This document shows, piece after piece, positions 33,804 to 45,099 of a stretch of DNA of 64,000 nt; position 1 is the stretch's first letter; every line of letters starts with the position of its first letter. This DNA comes from Valencia hispanica. Taxonomy: Eukaryota > Chordata > Actinopteri > Cyprinodontiformes > Valenciidae. The stretch spans positions 44,566,913-44,630,912 of the forward strand of contig OY747713.1 in assembly GCA_963556495.2 (NCBI GenBank). The letters run 5' to 3'. The notes below the pieces were generated by a model, which saw only the letters and a list, made by a program, of their open reading frames with translations, was not told the DNA's origin and made no database searches. The position numbers and the translations under genes were made by a program.

Positions 33804-34801
33804 GGGCAATTCCACGAAGTGAGCTAATCTAAAAAGCCACGTTTATTTTAACAATCCCGGCTTAATTTCTCAAAATTCGGTTCCAGGAACGAGGATAACC
33901 TGAAGCACCACTTAGTCACTATGGTGACATATGTTGTTGGACATGCCTGTTCTGAGCTAGGCTAACTTTTGGGCTTATTTTAGCTTGATGAATATGATTA
34001 GAAAAGCCATGTGATGTGGGGTTTTATCTTTTAAAATATAGCTCTAATTAGATAAAAAAAGTTACCATTTTGAATGATATTCCTGTATCCTGAATTTTTT
34101 CTTGCCTTTTCGTTGCCCCATAAACCAAGCATTATTAATAATAACAAATTTATCACCTTTTGTCTAAGATGGACCCTTAAAATCAACATGCTGCCCTCTT
34201 TAAATGTGTTAAAATGTTTTGAAAATGTTCATATTTAGTTGTTAAATATTTTTTCATCCTTTGAACACATTTACCCTTTCGTGTTATATTCTGGCTTTAA
34301 TAATTCACAACAGACTCCAGATTTTCTTTCCCTACCCGAACGAGGTAATAGGAATTATTCACATGAATTCAGAAGTTTACAGTTAGAAGCGCTTCTCAGT
34401 GCTCACTGTGTGTCACACTCTAGACCGTCCGTGCAGCAACACCACCCAATTCACATTAATGGACAATACAGCCTCCTAAGCTTTTTTATGCAGCTGGTGT
34501 TCCCTTATTGGTTATGATGTATTTGTGATGCTCATAGGCTGCTTTAATAATTCTTTCTTAGCCTGGGAGAAGAACACGACTCTTTCTTTTCCTTCCATTC
34601 TCACTTGTTTAGCATCGATTGACAGGGGCTGCCTTTTAATGTAGTGTGGACGCACATGAGCCTGGCTTGTTAAGCCTCGCTTGAATCCACCTGAGCTTCG
34701 TTCGTGGAACCGAATAAGCGTGGAGTGAACCGCTAGGCTAATTCAAGCGAGGCTATTTCAAATAAGCTATGATTTTTTGGAGCTCACTTTGTGGAACAGC
34801 C
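33804..34801. mobile_element. Non-autonomous TIR element (~1 kb)
   Basis: The ends are inverted repeats with the shared core TTCCAC-G/A-AAGTGAGCT (left from 33811, right ending near 34796). Inside them lies a second inverted pair, CGGTTCCAGGAACG (33878-33891) against CGTTCGTGGAACCG (34699-34712), with one mismatch. There is no transposase-like ORF in between. I see no unambiguous target duplication, so the superfamily remains open. Confidence 0.5.
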
Positions 34802-35004
34802 ATAAGAACAAGACTAGAAACTACAATAGAAAACACAGAGAAAACCCTAAAAACAACCTAGTATATGACAGGTTCTGCGATCTGGACAGAGATATTTGGC
34901 TCCAACACCCTAACATGATGGACTGCATTCTGAAGCTTCTGCCAGATCAAGCTGATACATGCACTAAACTCATGTAGTTTTTTTTTTAAATCACACTGCA
35001 GCTC

Positions 35005-35457
35005 CTGTGGACTCTGTTTTTTCTAAGTGTTTTTCTCTCCATAGAAGCTACACCTGGTCTGGTATCCTGCTTAGCTGCAATGGCCTGTTGGACTGGGGGG
35101 CATCCCAGTCACTGAGCATCCTCCGTGTCCTTTTATCAACTATTTACTGTCTTTAATATAGAAAGTACTCTTAGATCAGTTCTTTTGTTCTGTGTTTCTG
35201 CTCTGTCTTCTCCAACCCCCAGACGGTCATGGCAGATGGCCGCTCCTACTGAGCCAGGTCCTGCTGGAGGTTTCTTCCTGTTAAAGGGGAGTTTTTCCCC
35301 TCCACTGTCGCTACATGCTTGCTCAGTACGAAGGATTGCTGTAGTTGGAGTCTGTATCAACGGGGCACACTTATAAAGTGTTTCTTATAAAGTGCCTTGA
35401 GACGACATCTGTTGGGAATCTGCGCTATATAAATAAACTGAATTGAATTAAATTGAA
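35005..35457 (+). repeat. 5'-truncated L2-A LINE, 3' UTR
   Basis: Matches 25360-25915 of L2-A, from GTGTTTTTCTCTCCATAGAAG to the GAATT-type tail. An internal deletion removes the stretch after GGATTGCTGTAG. It has no coding sequence. Confidence 0.85.
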
Positions 35458-36534
35458 ATCCCAGAATAATTGCGGAAAAAAACTCTGCAACTCCTTAGCT
35501 TTTTATGGAGAGAGGCCAAGGGTAAGAATGTATCGTTGTAAAGTGAATCACAAAGGCAAACACTGGCTTATGCATTATTTTATTTAGCTGTCCTGTTGGT
35601 AGCAAACTAGTTATCCTTAGTAAGCACACTGACTAAGGAAAATCGTGAAAAATTGCTAATACAAAAGCAACGAAATCACTTTCTAATTACAGAGCACAGT
35701 CCAAAAAAATAAAAAATATCATTGCAAACCTGATGAGGGAAACACTACTATAGCAACATTGACTATAACATTTTATTTATTTTGTTTTTTGTTGATTTTT
35801 AAAAATATATATTATACCTCTGATCATTTCTTTAACTTACGTTCCTCCTGCAGAACTCCACAGTATTCCCCTTTTGAGAACTGCTGCTTCAGGCAGGAAG
35901 GCTGAATGCTTCCATTGTTGTTGAACTTGTTGATTTGGTTTTATTGTTCACTTATTTGTATTACATTATTATTACTATGTGTGACTTGTTTTCGGTTGGT
36001 TTGTTGCACACTGATTTGATTTACAAATTTTGTAGAAGGATGCAAAGATGAGCTACAGACAGAAGGAGCCAGCAGCAGCAGAACTGTTCCAATCAAACAT
36101 GGAAATTGGTCACAGTTATTTAAGTAGACTTTTTTGTGCTAAAGGTTTCTGACCAAGTAAACACTTTTGTAACACTCTTGATGCATCATGACTTAATGTA
36201 GCCCAGTTAATTGCATAAGGATATTTAGTTTGTGTTTTGTATTATTAGTTTACAATAATCGGACTTTGCACACTTAATTCTGTTGTCATGATTTTGTAGA
36301 GGGTAGGAGAAACGACCTAAAGAGAGGAGCTGTAGCTGCAGCTCCAACAGTAAAACAGGGCAATAAAACCCTTTCTGATTCTGATTCTGAACAGAAGCAC
36401 CAGCATCATCATTAGGGATGTGAACTCGTAACAATTAAATATCCTAACATTGTGTTATAGATAATTAATAAGAAAAGGTCCTTTATTCCAACTATCAATT
36501 CAGAATGGGTCAATAACAGTGCATCATTGAAGGC
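35458..36534. other. No recognisable gene
   Basis: AT-rich intergenic sequence. A near-palindrome GGAGCTGTAGCTGCAGCTCC is present near 36326. I see no coding motifs. Confidence 0.5.
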
Positions 36535-36538
36535 ATAA

Positions 36539-36601
<63 letters not shown>

Positions 36602-36603
36602 AT
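36535..36603. repeat. (AAAT)n microsatellite
   Basis: About 16 perfect tandem units of AAAT/TAAA form an uninterrupted run, likely polymorphic in length. Confidence 0.97.
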
Positions 36604-37690
36604 CGTTCCTTTACATTATTTGCGCTTTTACCATGTTGGTATTATTGACAGAGCCAAACAGACTGTCGAAGACAGTACCATAAATGAGAGAAGACCAAGT
36701 GATGAGAGGGAGAAGAAGAGAGACAACAGCTAGAGAGAGACACAGAGAGAGACAGCAATAGGTGACTAGTAAATGAATGATAGTCTGTGCACAGTATTTG
36801 TGAGCAATCCAATTGTAAATATAAAAAAATTGGGGTAGTTCACTGATGGAAGGAGAGAGATGGAAAAAGCAAAAGAGAAATGGGAAAACAAAAGGGACAT
36901 TCAAGTAAAGAAGAGAAAAGGGAGACAAAAGAAGCACATGAAGAAAGATTGATCAAACTAAATTATTGTTTTAGTTTAGCTGTTTTTAGATGTAATTTTC
37001 CAAAACACTAAACACTGAAAATTAGATATAAAATGATTAACCATTGTATATTAGATGACACATTACACAATTTTAACATGCATACATTGAAAAATAATAA
37101 TTTTTTTTTTTTCAAAAAAAAAAGAAAAAAATATAATTTAGGCACCTTACGATGTATGGTATAGTTCATAATCTATCACTTTATCACATCTTGTCTGGGC
37201 TAAGCCCAGGTAATCCTGAAAGGCTGGAGACGCCCTTGGCAATGCCCTATCACCCCTGAATCTGTTTAATGAGTTGTAATGCCATTGGTTGCTTGCTGCA
37301 CAGCTGGCCCATCAATCATGATTGGCTTGAGCATTTGAGGCTGTAGAGTTTGAACCTGAGTAAATCTCAGGTGGTGTTGACATGAAAGAAGTAGGGCTCA
37401 GGTAGAATCTGGGCACATAAAGCACACTTTCTTTAGCGCTCCAAGCTAAACTCACCATCAGCCTCAAACTCTGAGCTAACAGCCATGCTTGGTCATTTAT
37501 TTTAACCTTCAACCAGAAAAATAAACTCTTAAGATGGAATATGCTTTGGGCATTTTTTCTCAAACTTTCCCCAAAAATGCATTGGTTACTTGAAGAAGTA
37601 CTCCTTAGCTGCCTAGGAAATCCTTTTAGCTAACTCACAACACATTTGTTCCGTTGTTCCGTTGTTCTTTGATCAGGGTGTCATTAGCTT
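36604..37690. other. No recognisable gene
   Basis: Short minus-strand ORFs (36611-36937, 37312-37563) lack recognisable domains and probably arise by chance in purine-rich sequence. Poly-T and poly-A runs occur at 37099-37130. Confidence 0.45.
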
Positions 37691-37774
37691 GTACATCACA
37701 AATATTATGTGATAGACCAACATAAATTATCACATAATGTAGAAAGTAACAAGGAATTAATCACAAACCATAAA

Positions 37775-37985
37775 CATACATCCAGAGCTACAATAGAATG
37801 GTTTACAGCAAAACATAGGCTCCGTATCCATGTGTTAGAATGGTCCAGTCAAAGTCCAGACCTAAATCCAATTCAGAATCTGTGGCAAGACTTAAAAATT
37901 GATCTTCATGGACACTTTCCTTTCAGTCTGGCAAAGCTTGAGCTATTCTGCACTAAAGAATTTCAGACCAAGCTAGTAGAGACAC
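37775..37985 (+). pseudogene. Tc1-like transposase fragment
   Basis: Within this 70-codon stretch are ATIEWFTAKHRLRIHVLEW and QSPDLNPIQNLWQDLK, the region carrying the last acidic residue of the DDE triad. Here the usual IENLW reads IQNLW, so the catalytic Glu is lost. A segment resembling KLELF-KEF follows, and the fragment then runs into LINE sequence. The 37709-38020 frame starts upstream in non-homologous sequence, so no genuine start is present. Confidence 0.8.
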
Positions 37986-37989
37986 ACTT

Positions 37990-38650
37990 ACATACTGACT
38001 TTATTTATAGAGCACTTTAAATATCCACAAGACCAAAGAGCTGTGCACAAAATAATGTGACACCAGTCACATGATAGAATATTAAATAATAAAATCAAAA
38101 TGTCATAAAAGTAAAATAAAAATAGCTTTGTATTAAAAATGATAAAACAATCATGCATTAAGGATAAAAAATAAATAAAAAGAGGTAGAAATTGAATAAC
38201 AATTGAAAGATTAAAGTTTTGAAATGGTGCTGGGGAAGAATTGGCTTTACTTTTGCTATTTGACAACTGCTCTTATGTGATTTTCTAACTTTAGTCCAGC
38301 ATCCACTTTGACGTTAGATTTGCAAAAGCTGCCCTGATGTATTGGACCAGGGAACCAATGTCTACATGGGGATCTCAGTGGAGCTTCCAAAGACCTCAGT
38401 TTTTTTTGTTTTTTTTATTGAACTTGAAAAGTTCACATCCATCCAAGCTTTTATGAAATCCTTTTTCTTTTGGGGGACAAATATCTGGGTATAATTGGTG
38501 CAACAATGAAAGGTGATCCCATATTTTCCAAAAATACAGCCAAGAGGGAGTAGGTACAGCGTGAGAGGAGGACACATGGTAACCAAGGCAGACACAGAAA
38601 TTATGCTCGGCTAGGTAGGACCTGAACCCATCTTGAGCTGTACTGCTGAT
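37990..38650 (-). mobile_element. L2-type LINE fragment inside the Tc1 relic
   Basis: On the minus strand a degraded reverse-transcriptase segment is visible at about 38360-38650. One frame reads GFRSYLAEHNFCVCLG, and another reads LPLGCIFGKYGITFHC followed by a changed YADD box (TNYTQIF). An L2-like tail AGTGCTCTATAAATAAAG lies at about 37998-38015. Frameshifts, stops and a large internal gap make it a relic. Its family (A, B, C or other) is uncertain. Confidence 0.6.
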
Positions 38651-38871
38651 GCCCCCCCCCACAAGCTGATGTTTGTTCTGAAGTGTTTGCTCAGGGGGGC
38701 TAAATACAAATTTGTAATATGAATATTTCTTTTTAAGAACATAATATAATTTTCTAATTTTCACTGGTCTAACACATAATATAGCAATAAAATACACGGA
38801 AGTTCATAGTTGTAGCCTGACAAAATGTGAAAAAGTTTAAAGGTTGTCAATACTTCTGCAGGGCATTGTAT

Positions 38872-39840
38872 ATTCATTGTGACCCATTTTGTCGCTGTCA
38901 GCAACCATTAGTCACACAGTGCTGTGAAAGATTAAACCGAAACATCAGACTGCATCTGTTCCATGGGAATGGGCCAACTTCAGTTTTTCAGACACATCCT
39001 ACTCAGATTAAGATGATACTATATTGTTAATAGCTGGAGACTGTTCTTGTTTCATCATCAGAACGTATTCAGAATTTATACTCCTTTATATACTTACTTC
39101 CCTGTTTTAAGGTGATGCAAACAGGTTTAAAGCAAACAAAGCTCTTTAATTTTGCAGAGACAGAAAATGGACGGATCTGAGAAGAGTGGGAACCAACAAA
39201 GTCATGAGAATACTGACAACAACAAAGAGCTGGCATTTTTTTAAATGTAGATACAACAACAGCAGCAAGGGACAAGGGGACCAGCGGAAAACATTAAGTA
39301 ACCCAAAAAAGCACTAAAAATAAGACAAAGAAAATGTGGTACAATAATGTGAGAAGAGGAATGGCTCTCAAAATCCCAAATCAAAAGTCCAAACTAAGCC
39401 AGACATGTTGAACTTCTAACTGAAAACCAGTAGCAGAGCTGAAAACCTATATCAAGTGATCCAGGGAATCTGGGGCCAGGTAGACCCAGACGGTGGCCCT
39501 AGGAGGAGATGTTCCAGAGAAGACTCAGTGAAAATTGAAACTGGGAAAGGTTAACCCTGAACATGGACAGGACGAAGCAGATAGTCCTAAGTGACATAAT
39601 GATTACTTGGCCGGGAAGGTGGGCATCCTGGGAAGTTTCAAAGTCAGATCAGAGATAGAAGCTTCTATCAGCTCATTCTCAAAATCTAATCTGCGATTTT
39701 TGACTTTGTGTTTAAAGGTCACTCGTTTTTTTCATTGAATTTGCTGTGGTCTCCAGTATGAATGAATGCCTTGTAAGCTGTTTTAAGTGAAATAAATGCT
39801 CTGGCATTCCTGTTTCAGGAGGTTGAAGTTTGTCGGAGGA
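38872..39840. other. No recognisable gene
   Basis: No domain-bearing ORF and no terminal repeats. Sequence shared with 29650-30000 begins near 39880. Confidence 0.45.
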
Positions 39841-40120
39841 GTGGGTGGGGGGACACGTCAGGATCACCAGTCTAACTCATTATTATTCACGATATGCAAA
39901 CGTTTTGCCTCTGACTGGAAAACAGCAATGCAGCTCCCTTGCTGCCTTCAAACAAATAATGAACTTACTTCGCTGGAGGTGCTCCAAGATACATTCCAAC
40001 AGTTTCTTTCTCAGCTCCTCATTCTTGGTTAAAAAAATGCAACACTGACGTGCTAAGTCCACAAATAAACCAAGCCCAACCCTGTTCTGCCAAGCTGTGG
40101 AGTCGTTAACAGTTATCTTA

Positions 40121-40489
40121 TGCCGCGTTCACACCGCATGCTTTATGAGTGTCAAACAACGCTCACAAAGCGAGTAGTTTAACGCCTGTACATTTTTAAG
40201 CCTGACGCTGGCAAAGCTTGCAAAGCCCACCCAAACAATCAGAGCCTTTTACTGTAGCGACATTACTACAGTGAGACGCTCTGATTGGTTGATGCTCAGG
40301 GGACATTGCCTGAAAGTTCAACTAGCCGAACTTCTGCTGAACCTTTCGCTTTGAAGCTTGAAAAGCGTGTAAATTTGACGCGGCCAAAGCGCATAAAGCA
40401 CTGCAGAGACTCTGACGGCCTCTACCATAGACTTAACATGTAACCTTGCCGCACTTGGTGCTGACGCTTTGGGCGGTGTGAACGCGGCA
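40121..40489. mobile_element. Harbinger-like MITE
   Basis: A 369 bp element with perfect 17 bp terminal inverted repeats TGCCGCGTTCACACCGC, flanked by the 3 bp direct repeat TTA (40118-40120 and 40490-40492). A TTA/TAA target is typical of PIF/Harbinger. It encodes no protein. The homologous sequence at 29880-29895 lacks it and so represents the empty site. Confidence 0.85.
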
Positions 40490-40800
40490 TTAGTTGCTAA
40501 CAGTTAGCTTCAGGTTTTTGCTTCTACTAGCAGAGACGTGTTCTGCTCTCTCCAGGCTGCAAAATCAGCCTTCCCTTGGGCGGTCACAAGCCAAGGTAGG
40601 CAATGCCCCATTAAATGCTGTGACTGCCCCTCCAAATGTGATAGCATGAAAAAAATCCCAAATTTCAAAAATGGTCAGAGCGCTCTCTGCTCTCTGTCCC
40701 TCCCTCTGTCACCGGAATTATTTGAATACTCTTTCTCTCAAAGTGTTCACGTTCTCTCCCAATCTCTCTCTTTTGTAATTTGAAGTGAACCGAGTCGACT

Positions 40801-40896
40801 ATGCACAGATTTCTGGTTGCTAAAGCTAAAGCTAGCACTGGCAGTGCTACGACCTTAGCAGCAGCAGAGACCGAATCATCACCCTGCTCGTCGTAG
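40801..40896 (+). pseudogene. Possible hAT transposase N-terminus
   Basis: The frame MHRFLVAKAKASTG starts 200 bp downstream of the hAT 5' region and stops at 40894-40896 (TAG) after 31 codons. The short basic start is like other hAT transposases, but no zinc finger follows. It is in the same frame class as the central segment at 41041. The assignment rests mainly on position. Confidence 0.4.
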
Positions 40897-41040
40897 TGGT
40901 ACTGCTCCTCAACTCGCCACAAACTCTAACCCCCGTGCCCAGTGCAGTACCAGTACACCTAGTTCTTCTAGTTGCATAAGCACCATAGCCCCCACTGTAC
41001 CCGTTGCTCCCAGGCCAGCCGTGGCCGTTGCGGATGATGT

Positions 41041-41496
41041 ATGCATAGGCTTGATTACTACAGCAACATCACAACCCACAGCACAGTAGGGAAGAATATT
41101 CCTTATATCCACTGCTATAACCAGCAGCTACACTTGGCAGTGGTCCATGCAATGCAACCAGTGCCATGTGCAAAAACCTGTTTTGATCCATCAGTATCAC
41201 TGCATTCCTTTTTTCACAGTCATTATGTATCACAGAACAATGATGTTCCCTCCCTTAAACCACTGTTGAAGATCAGGTGGACAAGCCACCATGATGTGAC
41301 CAAGTACCTTGTGGAGAATCAGGATCTTATTATGAGTATCCTGTCAGAGGTTACAAAGGACAGAGCCGCTGCTGTTGACATCTGTACAGGGGCATCAGAG
41401 TTATTGAGGATGTTAAGGAGGCATAATATCTTTGAAATACACAAATTCCTCCTAAAAGTTCTGGGTTCCTTGAAGTCTGCAAATGTTATGCTGTAG
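41041..41496 (+). pseudogene. hAT transposase, central segment
   Basis: The frame contains IHCYNQQLHLAVVHAM, LKPLLKIRWTSHHDVTKYL, QDLIMSILSEVTKDRAAAVD and LLRMLRRHNIFEIHKFLLKV. These blocks are typical of hAT transposases related to ZMYM-type fish elements, and HCxxHxL-like and RWxSR-like motifs occur in the RNase-H-fold core. The first ATG is inside the domain, so the true start is upstream and lost. The frame stops at 41494-41496, and related sequence (DLCCASEVVSAFLQALKQMR) continues to about 41580 in another frame. Confidence 0.75.
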
Positions 41497-41839
41497 GCTC
41501 ATTCTGTTGACCTGTGCTGTGCTTCAGAAGTAGTCAGTGCATTTTTGCAGGCTTTGAAGCAGATGAGAGATGAGAAAAGTGAGACATTAACCAGCACGCC
41601 TGCAACAGCTGCTTAAAGAAAGATAACAATGTGCCCACTGCTCACAGGTAGTGTTGTTATGTCCACTGTAGGCCATGCGGAAGACTCCATGACTCCTAGC
41701 CAGGCTCTGAAAAGAGCTCCTCACAACATTTTGGACATAGCCATTGTAGAGATGGAGTCAAGGTTTTCCAAAAGCATCTCATGAAAGCAGTTGATTGCCT
41801 TCAACCTCAATCTCCCTCTTTTCTGGATGTTGCCATGTT

Positions 41840-42581
41840 TGTCATAATGGGTTTTGGGAGACTCTGGAGTGAACACAGCCCACGTACAACAGGAGATCAG
41901 TTTAAAAGGTGTTTATTAAAGCAAGATGGATCTGGAGGTGTAGACTGGGAGGTACCCAGGATAGACCATTTAGGAACTGGAAGGAGGGTGAGTATTAGGA
42001 TCAGGTGAGGATGATAATGAAAAAACAGAAGGAGCTGACAAAGATCTTACTGTGAGTTGGAGCTGTCTGTGAAGGTAAGTGGATCCTGTGAGAAGGTGGT
42101 AGGCAGATGGTGGATTGGATGAGTGAAAACATCCAGTTATTTGTGTAGGCTGGTGGAGACCAGTGGTGGATGGACAGGCCTCGAGGGTGGACAGACAGGG
42201 CGATGATGGGATCAGGTGGAAGGAGGCTTGGAGGCAGTCAAGGAGTGGCACGAGGAACTGGAGTGAGGGATCCAGGAAACAGACGTTAATCCAGAACAGG
42301 ATGCAAGGCTGGTAGTGAGGGCTTCGGCAGCTTGGAAGGCTTGGAAGACTTCAGCATGTTGGGACAGCAAGGAGGGACAGATACTGGAGTCAGTGGAGGA
42401 GCTGCGAGGAAGAACACAAATATAGTTGTAAGTAGCTGTTCCCAGTGAACTAGGAAACTAGAGGTGGCCTGATTACCTCTTGGAAGAGTTTAACCATCTG
42501 CTTCAGGTAACCGGTCCCCTTTTGAACTACCTCCTGGTTGCTCCTGATGAGCTGCAGCTGGAGTAGCACATGTCTGTGACA
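41840..42581 (-). mobile_element. Putative solo LTR inside the hAT element
   Basis: A 742 bp block starts TGTCATAATGG and ends CTGTGACA. On the minus strand this gives TGTCACAG...ATTATGACA, with AATAAA near the 3' end (plus-strand TTTATTAAAG at 41913). The 5 bp flanks (ATGTT and CCCTG) do not match, so the target duplication is lost or the boundaries are slightly wrong. It separates the central and C-terminal parts of the hAT transposase. A non-LTR origin is not excluded. Confidence 0.5.
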
Positions 42582-42617
42582 CCCTGCAGGAGGAACAATC
42601 CAACAATGTTAAGCAGA

Positions 42618-42973
42618 AAATGGCAGGAAGTGACAGTGACAAACTATCCAATGAGATTCTTGTCGCAAACATAATGTTGGAAAAAAAAATCAAAAAGACT
42701 GATGATGATGGCAATGTAGAGTTTGTAGACCTCCCCATCATTTGCAAATATCTACACGAGTATAAGAATGCCTTTCCTCAGCTCCATCGCATGTATCTGA
42801 CCTCTCTTGAGATTGGAATATCATCTGCATCATGCGAGAGCTCTTTCTCCACTTTGTCTCATGTTCTTACCCCTTTCCGCCGCACTATCCTACATGAGAG
42901 AAAAAGAAATTTAGTTATTCTGGCTCACGAGAAGGCCATAACAAAGGACCCTAGATATGGACGCATTTTTTAG
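42618..42973 (+). pseudogene. hAT transposase C-terminal dimerisation domain
   Basis: The segment MAGSDSDKLSNEI through SSASCESSFSTLSHVLTPFR and HERKRNLVILAHEKAI matches the hAT C-terminal dimerisation domain. A Ser-Ala-Ser-Cys-Glu-Ser-Ser-Phe-Ser block is followed by a basic helix. It ends at a stop at 42971-42973, close to the expected protein end. The upstream part is cut by the putative LTR, so this is a C-terminal fragment. Confidence 0.75.
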
Positions 42974-43119
42974 TACTTTTGCACAAAAAAGCCGACGACT
43001 GATGCCATGACTGATATAAGCCATGATGTGTACAGAACTAAAGAAATAAAAACGACAAACAAATACACAAAAAAGAAATTAAAAGATATAAATAAAATAT
43101 AAGACAAAAAAATTAAAGG

Positions 43120-43142
43120 ACAGACAGACAGACAGACAGACT
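43120..43142. repeat. (ACAG)n microsatellite
   Basis: Five tandem CAGA units lie in the gap between the hAT element and the gypsy element. Confidence 0.9.
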
Positions 43143-43283
43143 TAAAGACTGTGAACAGTCCATAATAGCCACACATGAATGTCATTCCTGATTTCAATGA
43201 TTTGAGTAGCAGTCATATTATTTGAAAGCTATTTTCAGATTTCTGTGTTTTAAAATCTTAATTAGTAGTGGTGCATCTTTGAA

Positions 43284-43892
43284 ATGGATATCATTAAGAA
43301 AGAGGGTATCAAAGTACCTAACTCACTTATTGTTAGTGGTTTGACTGGTACACCTGTAGATGAGGAAATTTGTGACTATCTCAAGCAATATGGAAAAATA
43401 AGTCCCATGATTGTTATTGATGATGTTGAATCCGAGTTTAATACCCAGGCTATTTTTGAGTATGAGTCAGGGGAAGCAGTGGAAGGACTTGAGTCTGTTT
43501 TACCATTAGAAAGAGTTAGTTCCACAAACCCCTCAATCACTCACTGTGTAAAAACACTGGCTAGTGTTTACAGTAGTAGAGTAGGAACTAAACCTACCCA
43601 TACCTTCCTGTCTGAGCTCAAAGGCATAGCCAAAATGAGTGGAAAGTCTTTCGAAGACATTTTGAGAGAAGAATTGAACCGAATAACTACAACTCTTTCA
43701 GAAGAGACCCCAGTCGGAGACCGCGAGGTGGTTCAGATGCCAGTTGCTCCTGTCCCACTACAGGCTAAAGATGTTGTGATTCCCTCTCAATGTGCGACCA
43801 CTGAGCAGAATATTTCACCAGCCCAAACTGAACAGAGTATTTACCTCAGACAATCCAAACTGACCTCCAGGGAAATCCAGCCTCATGCATGA
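43284..43892 (+). pseudogene. Gypsy Gag, N-terminal PNMA-like part
   Basis: This 202-codon frame begins MDIIKKEGIKVPNSLIVSG. Residues ~12-70 resemble the RRM-like N-terminus of PNMA-family Gag proteins (LIVSGLTGTPVDEEI, then a FEYESGEAVEGL segment). A helical region follows to about residue 140 and a Pro/Gln-rich tail to the stop. The capsid part continues in another frame from 43885, so a frameshift near 43870-43890 separates them. The start is plausible because it matches the usual position of the first RRM strand. Confidence 0.65.
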
Positions 43893-45003
43893 AGCCACAG
43901 CTCCATTAGCTTCACCTGGTGTATCAGAGACAGCGAATAGCTTTTGCTTGTCCCCAGACCATCTCAGCACACCTGAGGTGCAGCGTGTAGTGGTGGAACA
44001 CATTGTGAAGAGCACAGAAATTGCATTGCAATTTCATTCCCAAGTTAAACTGAGGTCCTTCTCAGGTCGAACCCCTTGTTCCAATCATGAGGTTGACTAT
44101 GAGACCTGGCAATCTAGTGTGGAGTTCTACCTCACTGACCCCACCATTTCTCAGTCACGTTTGGTCAGGAAAATGGTTGACAGCCTCCTACCTCCTGCTG
44201 CACAAGTAGTGAAATCCTTAGTCCCCTGGGCTACTCCTTATGCATAAATGGATTTGCTGAATTCAGCTTATGGAACAGTGGAAGATGGTGATGAACTGTT
44301 TGCCAAATTTCTCAACACTCACCAGAATGCAGGAGAAAAGCCATCCGGCTATCTTCACCGTTTGCAGTCCTTCCTGAACGAAGTTGTGAGAAAGAAAGTT
44401 GTAAATGTGAATAATGCAGACAAGCAGCTCCTCAAACAATTTTGTAGAGGGTGCTGGAACAATGCATTGATCACATCACTCCAGCTAGAGCAGAGGCAGA
44501 ATAATCCACCCAGTTTCCCAGAGTTTCTATTGCTACTGCGCACAGAAGAGGATAAACAAGCAGCTAAGGCTAGTCGCATGAAACAATATTTGGGTTTTGG
44601 TAAGGCTAAAATCCAAGCTAATGCACAAGCTGTATCTGAAATTAATTATCTTAGCCCACAAGTTCAAGGTAATAGTTTGCCTTCAGTCATGGAACAGGTC
44701 CAGATACAAATAGCTAGCGTGCAAGCCCAAATTGCAGCCCTCTCCACTTCCAAAACAGAGTCTGTCAAACCCAAAACTGTTAAGACACAGAAAATTAAGC
44801 CAACTCGACCAAAGCATAGCCCTCAAAAGCAATCGCCAGTCCTACAAACAAGTCCAAGGCCCAGACCAGGATACTGTTTCCAGTGCAGAGAAGATGGACA
44901 TGTTGCTGCAAACTGTAGCAACCCTCCTAATTCTGCCTTGGTTGATGCTAAAAGGAAAGAGCTGCGAGAGAAGCAAAAGGCTTGGGATCATGAAAATACC
45001 TAA
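43885..45003 (+). pseudogene. Gypsy Gag, capsid and zinc knuckle
   Basis: One reading frame interrupted by a single TAA at 44245-44247. Before it, residues ~55-85 carry the PNMA-like capsid signature (LRSFSGRTPCSNHEVDYETW). After it come KFLNTHQNAGEKPSGYLHRL and a helical capsid C-terminal region. A CCHC zinc knuckle (CFQCREDGHVAANC) lies at about 44875-44916, for packaging element RNA. The stop occurs within the capsid and blocks full-length Gag. Confidence 0.85.
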
Positions 45004-45099
45004 AATGACACTTTAAACGAGTAGCGGCTCCTGTTGAGGGACAAATAGGAACCGACAAACACGAATGTCCCAATCAAAAGCAAACCACTCAAATCAGAG

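Larger units (their letters stand above)
37695..38871 (+). mobile_element. Tc1-like transposon relic
   Basis: A catalytic-domain fragment is visible at 37775-37985, and a right end reading TCAATACTTCTGCAGGGCATTG then TA closes the element near 38871. The left TIR is reduced to a short subterminal stretch (TATGTGATAGACCAACATAAA). An L2-type LINE fragment on the minus strand interrupts it at about 37990-38650. The N-terminal DNA-binding half of the transposase is missing. Confidence 0.72.
39850..43000 (+). mobile_element. Decayed hAT transposon
   Basis: It consists of a 5' region shared with 29650-30000, a putative transposase start at 40801, a central transposase segment (41041-41496) and a C-terminal hAT dimerisation segment (42618-42973). 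A Harbinger-like MITE (40121-40489) and a putative solo LTR (41840-42581) sit inside. I could not define terminal inverted repeats, so both outer limits are estimates. The element lacks the BED/zinc-finger region and much of the catalytic core. Confidence 0.72.
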
